NCBI GenBank assembly: GCA_026004015.1
Contig: BPIH01000006.1
Location: 1 to 64,000 of the forward strand
DNA: 64,000 nt
Direction of reading: 5' to 3'
From: Chloroflexota bacterium
Lineage (GTDB): Bacteria > Chloroflexota > Limnocylindria > Limnocylindrales > CSP1-4
In this document: positions 1-9,450 of the stretch, piece by piece
Position numbering within the stretch: position 1 is the first letter of the stretch
Layout of the letters: each line of letters begins with the position of its first letter
Notes under the pieces: generated by a model
Told to the model about the DNA's origin: nothing
The model's input: only the letters and a program-made list of their open reading frames with translations
The model's database searches: none
Position numbers and translations under genes: made by a program

Positions 1-1
1 G

Positions 2-181
2 GTGGTGGCCGCCATCTCGGTCGCCGGCCCGGGGCCGCGCTTCACCCGGGACACGCTCCGGCGCTTCGCCGCCGAGACGGTCCGGACGGCCGAGATCATC
101 AGCTCGCGGCTCGGCTACCGGCCGCGCGAGTACGGCCTCCGGGTCGGGCTCGGCGCGCGCTGGTCGGGGATCGAACGATGA
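2..181 (+). CDS. IclR-family transcriptional regulator, C-terminal end (partial)
   Basis: The window opens inside this gene; 59 residues remain before the TGA at 179-181. The tail starts VVAAISVAGPGPRF and continues with a helix leading to SSRLGYRP, which is the usual end of the IclR effector-binding domain (an ISVSGP-like strand, then a long helix ending near a Leu-Gly motif). The DNA-binding half lies upstream. It ends 19 bp before the first catabolic gene on the same strand, so it is probably the local regulator of the aromatic degradation operon. IclR proteins often control such operons (family knowledge); the link here is inferred from position. Confidence 0.75.
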   Translation: MVAAISVAGPGPRFTRDTLRRFAAETVRTAEIISSRLGYRPREYGLRVGLGARWSGIER

Positions 182-200
182 CGGGCACGGGGATCGAACC

Positions 201-996
201 ATGACCCGGACCATCGACGCGGCGACGGCGACCGCCCTCGGCGAGCGCCTCTACGACGCCTGGCGGACCCGGGTCCCGATCCCGCCCCTCACCGCCGAGC
301 GCCCCGACCTCAGCCCCGGCCGACGCCTACGCCATCCAGGAGGTCGTCGTCGCCCGCCGGCTCGCCGCGGGGGAGCGGATCGTCGGCTGGAAGGTCGGCC
401 TCACGTCAAGGCGATGCAGGACCAGCTCGGGCGTCGACCAGCCCGACTACGGCCCGATCCTGTCGGGCTTCCTCGTCCCCGACGGTGGCCTCGTCGAGAC
501 GGCCAGCCTCATCAGCCCGAGGGTCGAGGCCGAGATCGCCTTCCGCCTCCGGACACCCCTCCGGGGGCCGGGCCTCACCGCCCTCGACGTCCTCGCCGCC
601 ACCGAGGGGGTCGCGCCGGCCATCGAGATCATCGATTCGCGGATCGAGGGTTGGCGGATCCGCCTCGCCGACACCATCGCCGACCTCGCCAGCTCGGCCC
701 GGGTCGCCGTCGGCGGCCAGCTCACCCCGGTTGCCGGGCTCGACCTGCGGACGGTCGGGGTCGTCTTGGAGCGGCGGGGCGAGGTCGTCGCCACCGGGGC
801 CGGCGCCGCCGCCCTCGGCCACCCGGCCGAAGCCGTCGCCTGGGCGGCGAACACCCTCGGGGCCCTCGGGGTCACGCTGGAAGCCGGCGCGCTCATCATG
901 CCGGGCGCCCTCCACGCTTCGGTCCCGGCCGTCGCCGGCGACACCTTCCGGGCCCGCTTCGACGGCCTGGGGGCGGTGACGGTTCGCTTCGCGTGA
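201..996 (+). CDS. 2-oxopent-4-enoate hydratase (frameshifted in this sequence)
   Basis: This enzyme adds water to 2-oxopent-4-enoate to give 4-hydroxy-2-oxovalerate in the lower meta-cleavage pathway. The protein begins MTRTIDAATATALGERL at the ATG at 201 and ends with VTVRFA at 996. The reading frame changes near 318 (one extra base in a C/G run), and a compensating pair of shifts lies between about 410 and 431. Family marks are GWKVGLTS, the LGVDQPDYGP stretch typical of hydratases, VEAEIAF and IEIIDSRIEGW. About 264 residues is normal for the MhpD/DmpE family. The next gene, 57 bp downstream, makes acetaldehyde dehydrogenase, as in dmp/mhp operons. Of the three paralogues here, this one looks most like the hydratase. 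Confidence 0.8.
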
Positions 997-1053
997 GGGT
1001 CGAGGGAGGGTTCGATCGGCGCGCTGCGCGACGACGCGGAAAGGAGGAACGCG

Positions 1054-1980
1054 ATGACCGCCGACGGCCGCCTCCCGGTCGCCATCGTCGGCTCCGGGAA
1101 CATCGGCACCGATCTCGCCAGAAAGCTCCTCCGCTCGCCGATCCTCCGGCCCGTCGCCATGGTCGGGATCGATCCCGCCTCCGACGGTCTCGCCCGGGCC
1201 CGGCGCTGGGGGATCGAGGCGAGCGCCGAGGGGGTCGACTGGCTCCTCGCCAACGCCGAGCGGCTCGGGGTCCGGCTCGTCTTCGAGGCGACGAGCGCCG
1301 CCGTCCACGCCGCCAACGCCCCCCGCTACGCCGCCGCCGGCCTCGTCGCCATCGACCTCACCCCGGCCGCCGTCGGGCCGGCCGTCGTCCCGCCGGTCAA
1401 CCTCGAGGCCCACCTCGACGCCCCGAACCTGAACATGATCACCTGCGGCGGCCAGGCGACGATCCCCATCGTCGCCGCCGTGACGGCCGTCGCGCCCGTC
1501 CCGTACGCCGAGATCGTCAGCACCGTCGCCTCCCGCTCGGCCGGGCCCGGGACCCGGGCGAACATCGACGAGTTCACCGAGACGACGGCCCACGGCCTGG
1601 AGACGATCGGCGGGGCCGGCCGGGGCAAGGCGATCATCATCCTCAACCCGGCCGAGCCGCCGATCCTCATGCGGAACACCGTCTACTGCGCCCTCGGCGC
1701 CGACGCCGACCGGGCGGCGATCGAGGCCTCGGTCCGCGCCATGGTGGCCGAGGTCGCCCGCTACGTCCCGGGCTATCGCCTCAAGGGCCTCGTCTTCGAC
1801 GAGGGACCCTTCCGGACCCCGGGCGGCGAGGCCGCCGCCCGCCTCACCGTCTTGCTCGAGGTGACCGGCAACGGCGACTACCTGCCCCGCTACGCCGGGA
1901 ACCTCGACATCATGACCGCCTCGGCGGTGAGGGTCGGCGAGACCCTCGCCCTGCGGCGCTTCGCCGAGGTGGCGGCATGA
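1054..1980 (+). CDS. mhpF: acetaldehyde dehydrogenase (acylating)
   Basis: This enzyme oxidises acetaldehyde with NAD and CoA to acetyl-CoA, taking acetaldehyde directly from the aldolase partner through a tunnel. The 308-residue protein is intact. It starts with a Rossmann motif, [18 protein letters not shown], and includes [10 protein letters not shown], which carries the catalytic Cys of the DmpF/MhpF family. The start at 1054 follows GGAAAGGAGG-like sequence a few bases upstream. Its stop overlaps the ATG of the aldolase gene (ATGA), consistent with the obligate aldolase-dehydrogenase complex. Length and motifs match the family closely. Confidence 0.95.
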   Translation: MTADGRLPVAIVGSGNIGTDLARKLLRSPILRPVAMVGIDPASDGLARARRWGIEASAEGVDWLLANAERLGVRLVFEATSAAVHAANAPRYAAAGLVAIDLTPAAVGPAVVPPVNLEAHLDAPNLNMITCGGQATIPIVAAVTAVAPVPYAEIVSTVASRSAGPGTRANIDEFTETTAHGLETIGGAGRGKAIIILNPAEPPILMRNTVYCALGADADRAAIEASVRAMVAEVARYVPGYRLKGLVFDEGPFRTPGGEAAARLTVLLEVTGNGDYLPRYAGNLDIMTASAVRVGETLALRRFAEVAA

Positions 1981-3076
1981 GCGCCCCGACCCCGGCCGGC
2001 CGGCCCCGGCCCGACGGCACCGCCCCGCCCCGGCCGGACGCCGCCGCCCCCGCGCCGGACGAGCGCCCGGCCCGCCTTCCGGCTCACCGATTCGACCCTC
2101 CGCGACGGGTCGCACGCCCTTCGCCACCAGTTCACCCCCGAGCAGGCGGCGGCGATCGCCGCCGCCCTCGATGCGGCCGGGGTCCCGGTCATCGAGATCA
2201 GCCACGGCGACGGGTTGGGCGGCAGCTCCTTCAACTACGGCTTTGCCGCCGTCGACGAGCGCGACCTCCTCCGAGCCGCGGCGGCCGTCGTCCGGCAGGC
2301 CAAGCTCGCCGTCCTCCTCCTGCCCGGGATCGGCCTCGCCTCCGACCTCGTCGAGGTCCGCGAGATCGGGGCCTCGGTCGCCCGGATCGCGACCCACTGC
2401 ACGGAAGCCGACATCGCGATCCAGCACATCCGGACGGCGAAGGACCTCGGGATGGAGGTGGTCGGCTTCCTCATGATGGCCCACATGATCGAGCCGCGCC
2501 GGCTCCTCGAACAGGCCCGGATCATGGAGGACGCCGGGGCCGACACCGTCTACGTCGTCGATTCGGCGGGGGCGATGACCGTCCACGACGCGAGAGCCCG
2601 GGTCGCCGAGCTCAAGGCCGGCCTGCGTCCCGAGACAAGGGTCGGGATCCACGCCCACAACAACCTCTCGCTCGCCGTCGCGAACAGCATCGGGGCCCTC
2701 GAAGAGGGCGTCGACGAGATCGACGGCTGCACCCGGGGCCTGGGCGCCGGGGCCGGCAACTGCCCGACCGAGGTCCTCGTCGCCGTCGCCGAGCGGCTCG
2801 GCTATCGGACCGGGGTCGATCCCCTTGGCCATCATGGACGTCGCCGAGGACGTCGTCCGCCCGATCATGCCCCGCGAGCAGATCATCGACCGGAGCGCCC
2901 TCACCTTGGGCTACGCCGGCGTCTACAGCAGCTTCCTCCTCCACGCCGAGCGGGCGGCCGAGCGCTTCGGGGTCGACGCCCGGGAGATCCTCCTGGAGCT
3001 CGGCCGGCGCAAGGTCGTCGGCGGCCAGGAGGACATGATCGTCGACGTCGCCCTCGAGCTCGCCCGGCGCTCGTGA
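1977..3076 (+). CDS. mhpE: 4-hydroxy-2-oxovalerate aldolase (frameshifted)
   Basis: This HMG-CoA-lyase-like, metal-dependent aldolase splits 4-hydroxy-2-oxovalerate into pyruvate and acetaldehyde. The ATG at 1977 overlaps the mhpF stop. After a Pro/Ala-rich N-terminus the frame changes before 2077, where the TIM barrel begins with [16 protein letters not shown] (metal- and substrate-binding Arg-Asp-Gly). [16 protein letters not shown] carries the metal-binding His pair. A second shift near 2820 leads into the communication-domain end, [16 protein letters not shown], finishing [16 protein letters not shown]. All family motifs are present once the frames are joined. The proline-rich leader of about 40 residues is longer than in most homologues, and its true length depends on where the first shift lies. 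Confidence 0.88.
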
Positions 3077-3158
3077 GGTGGGCGGGACGGGAGGCGAGGG
3101 CGATGGCGGATCGGCGGTCCGTCGGGCGCTCGGACGGCGGAGCGGCCCGGGGCCGCGG

Positions 3159-4002
3159 TCAGCGGCTCCGCCGGTCGGCGTCGGGTCGGGGCGGAGGAAC
3201 CAGCCGACGAGGCTCGCGAACTCGGTCGCCCGCTCCACCTGGACCCAGTGGCCGCAGCGCGGGAAGACGACGAGTCGGCTGTCCGGGACGAGGTCGGTGA
3301 GGCGGATCGGAGGTCTCGAGGGGGACGACCCGGTCGTCGCGGCCGTGGACGGCGAGGAGCGGGGCCCGGATCGTCCGGAGCGAGGCCTCGGGGATGACCG
3401 AGGCGTCGACCCAGCGCTGGCGAGGGGCGGGGAACAGAGCGGCATACTGCTCGGCCATGACCGGGTCGGCGCTCCCCTCGTAGCGGAGGCGGACGAGGTC
3501 GTCGTCCTCGGCGTAGCGGGGATCGAAGGCGAAGAGCCGGACGAGGTCGCGCATCGCGTCCAGGCTCGGGCGGTAGCCCCAGACCGCGTCGAGGCCCGGC
3601 GTCAGCTCGAAGGGGACCCCGACGCTGCCCATCGTCACGATCCGGCGAACCCGCTCCGGGGCGCGGACGGCCAGGGCGAGGGCGACGGCGCCGCCCATCG
3701 AGTTGCCGACGACGTCGACCCGCTCGACGGCGAGGGCGTCGAGGAGGGCGAGGACCTCGTCGGCCCAGCGCCAGACATCCGGGGTCGGCGGGCGATCGGG
3801 CGTCGTCCGGCCGAAGCCGGAGAGGTCCGGGGCGAGGCAGCGGTGCTCGGCCGCCAGGGCCGGGATCGCGAGGCGCCAGTTCGAGTAGGCCGACGAGCCG
3901 GGGCCCGAGCCGTGGAGGAGGACGACGCGGCGGGCCCGCTCCGACGTCGAGGTAGTGGGTCGTCGCGGCCGTCGTGTGGATCGTTCGGCTCCAGTCGTCC
4001 AT
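3159..4002 (-). CDS. alpha/beta hydrolase, MhpC/DmpD-like meta-cleavage product hydrolase (frameshifted)
   Basis: It probably cleaves the C-C bond of a ring-fission product such as 2-hydroxymuconic semialdehyde. The protein starts [20 protein letters not shown] at 4002. It then shifts frame near 3940 into [17 protein letters not shown], the oxyanion-hole motif typical of C-C hydrolases. The triad is visible: Ser in GNSMGG, Asp in HGRDDRVVP, and His in [13 protein letters not shown] after another shift near 3310. The 3' end is uncertain: the stop at 3159 is used only if a third shift exists; otherwise the frame runs on into the aldolase gene. It lies convergent to the aldolase and splits the operon, so it needs its own promoter. 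Confidence 0.8.
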
Positions 4003-4074
4003 CGGGCCTCCTTCGGTCGCCAAGTCTGCCACGCCGGGGCTGGCCGGGGTCGGCGTCGATCCGAGGGCCGATCG

Positions 4075-4870
4075 ATGAGCACCCGGGCCGGCGCGACGGA
4101 GCGGACGGCGGTGCTCGCCCGACGCCTCTACGACGCCGCTCGGGAGCGGCGGACCATCGAACCCCTGAGCGTCGAGCACCCCGACCTCGGCGTCGCCGAG
4201 GGGTACGCGATCCAGGACGCCCTCGTCGACCTCCACCTCGCCGACGGCGCCCGGCTCGTCGGGGCGAAGCTCGGTCTCACCTCCCGGGCCAAGCAGGTCG
4301 AGATGAACGTCCACGAGCCGATCGCCGGCTGGCTGACCGACCGGATGGTCCTCGAACCGGGGGAGGCCCTCGACGCCGGCTCGCTCGCCCAGCCCCGGGC
4401 CGAACCCGAGATCGCCTTCCTCCTCGGCCGCGACCTCGCCGGGCCGGCCGTGACGGCCGTCCACGTCCTGGCGGCCACCGAGGCCGTCTTCGGGGCCATC
4501 GAGGTCCTCGACTCCCGGTACGCCGGCTATCGGTTCACGCTCCCCGACGTCGTCGCCGACAACGCCTCGGGCGGGCGCTTCCTCCTCGGCGGGACGCTCG
4601 CCCCGGCCTCCATCGACCTCGCCGCGGTCGGCTGCGTCTTCGAGCGGAACGGCGAGCTCGTCGCGACGGCGGCGGGGGGCGCGGTCCTCGGGCACCCGGC
4701 CCGAGCCGTCGCCTGGCTCGTCCGGCGGCTGGCCGCCGGAGGGTCGGGGCCTCCGGGCCGGAGACATCGTCCTCTCGGGCGGGCTGACGGCGGCCCTCCC
4801 GATCGCGGCGGGGGACGTCGTGACGGCGAGCTTCGGCCGGCTCGGGACCGTCACGCTGGCCTGCCGCTGA
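4075..4870 (+). CDS. 4-oxalocrotonate decarboxylase-like protein (frameshifted)
   Basis: This is a member of the hydratase/decarboxylase fold. The motifs NVHEPIAGWLTDRM, VLDSRYAGYRF and VVADNASGGRFLLGG resemble 4-oxalocrotonate decarboxylase (DmpH), which turns 2-oxo-3-hexenedioate into 2-oxopent-4-enoate and partners with the hydratase. It starts MSTRAGATERTAVLARRLYD at 4075. The frame changes near 4742, and the true end reads AGDIVLSGGLTAA to TLACR at the TGA at 4868-4870. At about 264 residues it has the family length. It begins 72 bp from the divergent hydrolase start, leaving a short shared promoter region. The assignment of decarboxylase rather than hydratase rests on these motifs only. 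Confidence 0.78.
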
Positions 4871-4881
4871 GGTCGAGCCCG

Positions 4882-5712
4882 ATGATCAGCGGTGCGACGG
4901 GCACGGCGGCTTTCTCGGCGGCGCTCTCGCCGGGCGAGGTCGAAGCGGCCGCGGAGCGGCTCGAGTCGCCGAACGGACCCGGACCCCGATCGGGCGGCTC
5001 ACCGACGAGCGACCGGACCTCACGATCGCCGATGCGTATCGGATCCAGGCGGCCCTCGTCCGGCGCCGGCTCGCCCGGGGCGAGCGCCTCGTCGGGGCGA
5101 AGCTCGGCTTTACGAGCGTTGCCATGCGTCGCGCCCTCGGGGTCGAGGCGCCGAACGGCGGCCGGCTGACCGACGCGATGCTCCTCGACGGGCCGGCCGT
5201 TCCCCTCGGGACGCTCATCCACCCCAAGGTGGAGCCCGAGATCGCCTTCCTCCTCGGCCGCGACCTCGCCGGCCCCGGCGGTGACGGCGGTCCACGTCCT
5301 CGCCGCGACGGCGGCGGTCTGCCTCTGCCTCGAGATCGTCGATTCGCGGTACGAGGGCTTCCGGTTCCGGGCCGCCGACAACATCGCCGACAACAGCTCG
5401 GCGGCCCGGCTCGTCCTCGGTGGGCGGCTCGTCGACCCCCGGGCCGTCGATCTCGCCGAGATCGGCGTCGTCTTCTCGGCGGACGGCGCGCTCGTCGCCA
5501 CGGCCGCCGGCGCCGCGGTCGAGGGGCACCCGGCGGCGGCCGTCGCCTGGCTCGTCCGCCACCTCGCCCGGACCGGGGAGGAGCTGCGGGCCGGCGATAT
5601 CGTCATCTCCGGGGGCCTGACGGCGCCGGTCGACCTGCGTCCCGGAACCGTCGTCCACGTCGAGGCCGGCCGCCTCGGCGAGCTCGCCTGCTACGGAGAG
5701 GAGGCTGCCTGA
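4882..5712 (+). CDS. third hydratase/decarboxylase paralogue of the meta-cleavage pathway (frameshifted)
   Basis: The start is MISGATGTAAFSAALSPGE at 4882, 11 bp after the previous stop. The frame changes near 4980 and again near 5275. The rejoined protein contains ADAYRIQAALVRRRLARGE, VGAKLGFTSVAMRRALGVE, VEPEIAFLLGRDLAGP and CLEIVDSRYEGFRF, so it belongs to the same family as the genes at 201 and 4075. The stretch after the FTS motif (EAPNGGRLTD) differs from both. It could act on a different 2-oxo-enoate, such as a carboxylated or substituted one, or it could be a second decarboxylase. Its stop overlaps the tautomerase start (TGATG), so translation is probably coupled. Confidence 0.75.
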
Positions 5713-5981
5713 TGCCCTTCGTCCGGATCGACGTCCTCGCCGGCCGTCCGCCGGCGACCCTCGAGGCGCTCATCGCGGCGGTCAGCGAGACCGTCGCCCG
5801 GACCCTCGACGTCCCCATCGAGCGGGTCCGGGTCGTCATCAACGAGGTCCCGCCCCATCTCTGGGGGATCGGCGGCGTGCCGGCCTCCCGGGTCCCGGGC
5901 CGGGCTCCGGCCACGACCCACGCCGGACCGACCGCCGACGACCCCGGCGTTCCACTCCAGCCGAAGGAGGTGCCCCGATGA
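5712..5981 (+). CDS. 4-oxalocrotonate tautomerase family enzyme
   Basis: The mature enzyme should start at Pro after Met removal (MPFVRIDVLAGRPP), and Pro1 is the catalytic base of this family, which interconverts 2-hydroxymuconate and 2-oxo-3-hexenedioate. The core motif RVRVVINEVPPHLWGIGG matches 4-OT (conserved Arg and the EVP-x-x-W-G-x-G-G segment). At 89 residues it is longer than the 62-residue enzyme because of an extra C-terminal tail of about 27 residues rich in Pro, Ala and Thr. It overlaps the previous stop and, by ATGA, the next gene, so it is translationally coupled on both sides. Confidence 0.92.
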   Translation: MPFVRIDVLAGRPPATLEALIAAVSETVARTLDVPIERVRVVINEVPPHLWGIGGVPASRVPGRAPATTHAGPTADDPGVPLQPKEVPR

Positions 5982-7471
5982 CCCTCGCCACCGATCGCCC
6001 GGCCGCCCCGACGATCACCCACCACTTCCGGCTCTTCATCGACGGCCGCTTCGTCGACGCCGCCTCGGGGGAGACCTTCGACTCGATCAACCCGACGACG
6101 AACGAGCCCTTCGCCCGGGTGGCGAAGGCCGGCCGCGAGGACGTCGAGGCGGCCGTCCGGGCCGCCCGCCGGGCGTTCGACGAGGGGCCCTGGCCGCGGA
6201 TGAGTCCCGCCGAGCGGAAGAGGATCCTCTACCGGATCGCCGACGGGATCGAGGCCCGGGCCGACGAGCTCGCCCGCCTCGAATCGATCGACATGGGCAA
6301 GCCGATCACCGAGGCCCGCGAGAAGGACGTTCCGCGGGCCGCCCTGAACTTCCGCTTCTTCGCCGACTATGCGGCGCTCAGCCACACCGAGATGTACGAG
6401 CAGCGCTCCATCGGGGTCCTGACGTACACGCTCCGGGAGCCTCGCGGGGTCGCCCTCCTCATCACGCCCTGGAACTTCCCGCTCATGCTCGAGACCTGGA
6501 AGGTCGCCCCGGCCCTCGCCTTCGGGAACACGGCGATCCTGAAACCCGCCTCGGCCTCGCCGGCGACGGCAAACGTCCTCATGGAGATCTGCGCCGAGGC
6601 CGGGCTCCCCGAGGGGGTCTTGAACCTCGTCTACGGCGACGGCGAGACGGTCGGGATGGCCCTCGTCGAGCACCCGGGGGTGGATCTCATCTCGCTGACC
6701 GGCGAATCGTCGACCGGGAAGCGGATCGCGGCCGCGGCCGCCGGGACGCTCAAGAAGCTCTCCTTCGAGCTCGGCGGCAAGAGCGCCTCCATCGTCTTCG
6801 CCGACGCCGACCTCGACGTCGCCCTCCCGGGCTCCCTCGACGCCATCTTCCGGAACCAGGGCGAGGTCTGTCTCGCCGGCTCGCGGCTCCTCGTCCAGCG
6901 GCCGATCTACGACGAGTTCGTCGCCCGGTACGTGGACGGGGCACGGGCCTACCGGGTCGGCGATCCCCTCGATCCGGCGACCCAGATCGGGCCGCTCGTC
7001 TCGCCCGGCCACTGGGAGCGGGTCCGCCGCTACGTCGGGATCGGGGTTGCCGAGGGCGGGACGCTCCTGACCGGCGGCGATCGACCGGCCGGGCCGGCCT
7101 TCGAGCGGGGGAACTTCTTCGCCCCGACGGTCATCGGCGACGTCCGCCCCGAGCACCGGGTCTTCCAGGAGGAGATCTTCGGGCCGGTCCAGGTCGTCAC
7201 CCCGTTCGATACGGTCGAGGACGCGATCCGGCTCGCGAACGACTCCCGCTACGGTCTCGCGGGCATGGTCTGGACGACGAACCTCGACACGGCCCATCGG
7301 GTGGCCGCCGGGGTCCGGACCGGCACGATGTGGGTGAACTGCTTCTTCGTCCGCGATCTGCGGGTCCCGTTCGGGGGGTTCCGCGAGTCCGGCACCGGGC
7401 GCGAGGGCGGCAAATGGAGCGAGGACTTCTTCACGGAGTCGAAGTCCGTCGTCCTCAAGCTCCGGGCGTGA
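5978..7471 (+). CDS. 2-hydroxymuconic semialdehyde dehydrogenase
   Basis: This NAD-dependent aldehyde dehydrogenase of 497 residues is intact. It contains the cofactor-binding strand LLITPWNFPLMLETWKVAPA, the glutamate motif FELGGKSASIV, and the catalytic Cys within RNQGEVCLAGSRLLVQ. This form of the Cys loop, with the C-terminal VPFGGFRESGTGREGG, is typical of DmpC/XylG enzymes that oxidise the yellow ring-cleavage product to 2-hydroxymuconate. It sits directly after the tautomerase that uses its product. The start ATG overlaps the tautomerase stop, and its own stop overlaps the GTG of the Rieske gene. Confidence 0.93.
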   Translation: MTLATDRPAAPTITHHFRLFIDGRFVDAASGETFDSINPTTNEPFARVAKAGREDVEAAVRAARRAFDEGPWPRMSPAERKRILYRIADGIEARADELARLESIDMGKPITEAREKDVPRAALNFRFFADYAALSHTEMYEQRSIGVLTYTLREPRGVALLITPWNFPLMLETWKVAPALAFGNTAILKPASASPATANVLMEICAEAGLPEGVLNLVYGDGETVGMALVEHPGVDLISLTGESSTGKRIAAAAAGTLKKLSFELGGKSASIVFADADLDVALPGSLDAIFRNQGEVCLAGSRLLVQRPIYDEFVARYVDGARAYRVGDPLDPATQIGPLVSPGHWERVRRYVGIGVAEGGTLLTGGDRPAGPAFERGNFFAPTVIGDVRPEHRVFQEEIFGPVQVVTPFDTVEDAIRLANDSRYGLAGMVWTTNLDTAHRVAAGVRTGTMWVNCFFVRDLRVPFGGFRESGTGREGGKWSEDFFTESKSVVLKLRA

Positions 7472-7920
7472 GGCCGGAGGCCGGCGCCCCGGCCGTGCCG
7501 GCTCGGCGGGTCGACGCCGGGGAGGCGGGCACCCTCGCCGAGGGCGCCGCCCGGGCGATCGTCGTCGACGGGCGACCGATCGCCATCTGGCGGATCGACG
7601 GCGTCCTCCGGGCCTACGCGGGCGCCTGTCTCCATCGGGGCGGGCCGCTCGCCGAGGGGTTCGTCCGCGACGGGGTCGTCACCTGTCCCTGGCACTGGTG
7701 GCGCTACGATCTGCGGACGGGGTCCCTCGTCGGGGTCGCGGGCGTGCGGCTGCCGAGCTATCCGGTCGCCGAGGTCGAGGGTCGGATCGTCGTCGAGGTC
7801 CCGGCACCGGTGCCCGTTCCGGAGGCCGGGCGATCGATCCGAGACCGTCTCCTGGCGAGGGCCCGCGGGGCGGGCCCGACCGAGGCCGCCTCGAACACAG
7901 CGCAGGAGGTTCGTTCGTGA
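7468..7920 (+). CDS. Rieske [2Fe-2S] ferredoxin-like protein
   Basis: A small soluble protein of 150 residues with one Rieske centre: CLHRGG supplies the first Cys-x-His pair and CPWHWWRYD the second Cys-x-x-His pair. It starts with GTG at 7468, overlapping the previous stop (GTGA). Rieske ferredoxins of this size pass electrons to ring-hydroxylating oxygenases or protect extradiol dioxygenases by re-reducing iron; no oxygenase is in view, so the partner is unknown. The C-terminal 40 residues after the last strand (Pro-rich, then IRDRLLARARG) are an extension beyond the ferredoxin fold. Confidence 0.88.
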   Translation: MRPEAGAPAVPARRVDAGEAGTLAEGAARAIVVDGRPIAIWRIDGVLRAYAGACLHRGGPLAEGFVRDGVVTCPWHWWRYDLRTGSLVGVAGVRLPSYPVAEVEGRIVVEVPAPVPVPEAGRSIRDRLLARARGAGPTEAASNTAQEVRS

Positions 7921-8610
7921 GCCGCACGATCGTCGGCGTCGTCTGGGATATGGGCGGGATCCTCCACCCGACCCCCTTCGAGCTCCTCGGCGAGATCGAG
8001 GCGGCCCACGGCCTCCCGCCGGGCTGCCTCCCCCGGGGACCGTTCGAGCCGGGCGGCGACCCCGAGTACGAGGCCGTCCGCCGCGGCGAGCTCGAAGAGC
8101 CCGAGTACTACCGCCGCTTCGGGGCGCGGCTCCGGGCCGCTCGGCCTCGACGCCGACCTGCGCTCGCTCATCGACTGGGAGGGGCGCGACCGGCCGGAGG
8201 TCGTGGCCGCGATGCAGCGGCTCGGCCGCCGCTACCGCCAGGCGATCCTGACGAACGACGCGAGCCACTGGCTCGGTCCCGGCTGGCACGCGACCTGGTG
8301 GCTCCGCGACGCCTTCGCCGCCATCGTCGACTCGGCCGAGGTCGGGGTTCGCAAGCCGGCCCCCGCGATCTACCGCCGCTGCGCCGAGGCGCTCGGGCTC
8401 GCCCCGGAGGCGTGCCTCTTCGTCGACGACCTGCCGGTGAACGTCGCCGGCGCCTCGGCGGTCGGCATGGAGGGCTTCTGGTTCGACGTGACCCGGCCGC
8501 GGGAGAGCATCCGCCGCCTCCTCGACCGCCTCGACCCGCCGGCAGGACCGGGGCCGTGGGCCGAGGGCGACGGGCCTGCCGTGCCGACGGAAGGGAGGCT
8601 GCCGCGATGA
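7917..8610 (+). CDS. HAD-superfamily hydrolase (frameshifted)
   Basis: GTG start at 7917, overlapping the Rieske stop. Motif I is VVWDMGGIL, where the second Asp of the usual DxD is replaced by Gly, as in several HAD subfamilies. Motif II is ILTNDASHW, the motif III Lys is in VRKPAPAIY, and motif IV is CLFVDDLPVN. The frame changes near 8140 after RRFGARLRAA. The cap insert lies between motifs I and II, so this is a subclass I HAD of about 230 residues. The phosphatase substrate is unknown; its place in the operon suggests removal of a toxic by-product or an unrecognised step. Confidence 0.78.
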
Positions 8611-9032
8611 GCGACGCACTCCTCGTCCCCACGGTCAGCCTCGCCGCCGCCGAACGGGCGGTTCGGGCCGCCGTCGAGCGGGCGACGGAGCTCGGGGTCG
8701 CGGTCGTCGTGGCGGTCGCCGACGCCGCCGGGGAGCTCAAGGCCTACGCCCGGATGGACGGGGCGCCGCTCCTCTCGGTCCGGATCGCCCAGGACAAGGC
8801 CTGGACGGCCGCCGCCTTCGGGCTCCCGACGGACGCCTGGTGGGGGCTCGTCAAGGACGAGCCGCCGCTCCTCCACGGCATCGTGAAGACAGAGCGGCTC
8901 ATCGTCTTCGGCGGCGGGGTTCCCCTGGTCGTCGAGGGGCGGGTCGTCGGCGGGATCGGGGTCTCGGGCGGCTCGGCCGACCAGGACCGGGCGATCGCCG
9001 AGGCGGGGGCGGCCGTCGTCGGGGCGGGCTGA
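8607..9032 (+). CDS. GlcG/HbpS-like protein (PF03928 family)
   Basis: 141 residues, intact, starting MSDALLVPTVSLAAAE with an ATGA overlap to the HAD gene. Hallmarks of the family are VVVAVADAAGELKAYARMDGA, the QDKAWTAAAFG helix, and GGVPLVVEGRVVGGIGVSGG followed by a DQD segment. Members of this fold include GlcG of glycolate operons and haem-binding HbpS; many sit in catabolic operons without a proven role. It is the last gene of the catabolic operon and is followed by a change of strand. Confidence 0.85.
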   Translation: MSDALLVPTVSLAAAERAVRAAVERATELGVAVVVAVADAAGELKAYARMDGAPLLSVRIAQDKAWTAAAFGLPTDAWWGLVKDEPPLLHGIVKTERLIVFGGGVPLVVEGRVVGGIGVSGGSADQDRAIAEAGAAVVGAG

Positions 9033-9110
9033 GCGGGGTGGGGGCGCGCTGAGCGGGGTCGTCGGCCCCGGTAGGGGGTTGTCGCCCGCGGCGGCCACGC
9101 GACCCTGCGC

Positions 9111-9450
9111 TCAGCGCCCGGCCGCAGCGGTCGACGAGCCAGCGAGCCTCCGCGGCGAGCCGGGCCAGCCGGCCGTCGGCGACCATCCGTTCCCACTCGG
9201 CGCGGGTGTAGACGAGGAGATCGACGGGGACCGGCAGCTCGGCGGTGTCGAAGCGGAGTGCTCGCTGCTCGAACGGCAGCGGGCTCTCGGCGACGATGAC
9301 GACGAGGTCGAGGTCGCTCCCGACGCCCCAGTCGCCCCGAGCGTAGGAGCCGACGACGCCGATCCGCTCGACCGCCGGTTCGCTCGCGGCGAGGCGGTCG
9401 GCCCAGGCCCGGGCGGCGGCGAGGACGGCTCGCCGCGTCAGGCCATCGCA
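9111..9450 (-). CDS. MNT-type nucleotidyltransferase (3' end uncertain)
   Basis: The protein segment contains IGVVGSYARGDWGVGSDLDLVVIV, the Pol-beta-like nucleotidyltransferase signature with GSxxxG and DxD metal ligands. It is followed by VPVDLLVYTRAEWERM, which carries the third Asp. It overlaps the end of the HEPN gene, and the first codons are unclear because no good ATG lies in frame. The current frame stays open far past the expected end; one indel would give the TGA at 9111-9113. MNT and HEPN genes commonly occur as adjacent toxin-antitoxin-like pairs in which the nucleotidyltransferase neutralises the HEPN protein. Confidence 0.7.

Noticed and set aside
201-3038. A single 945-codon open frame covering the first catabolic genes
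   Set aside because: It changes into Arg/Pro/Gly-rich nonsense outside short real segments; the true products lie in other frames and match known enzymes.
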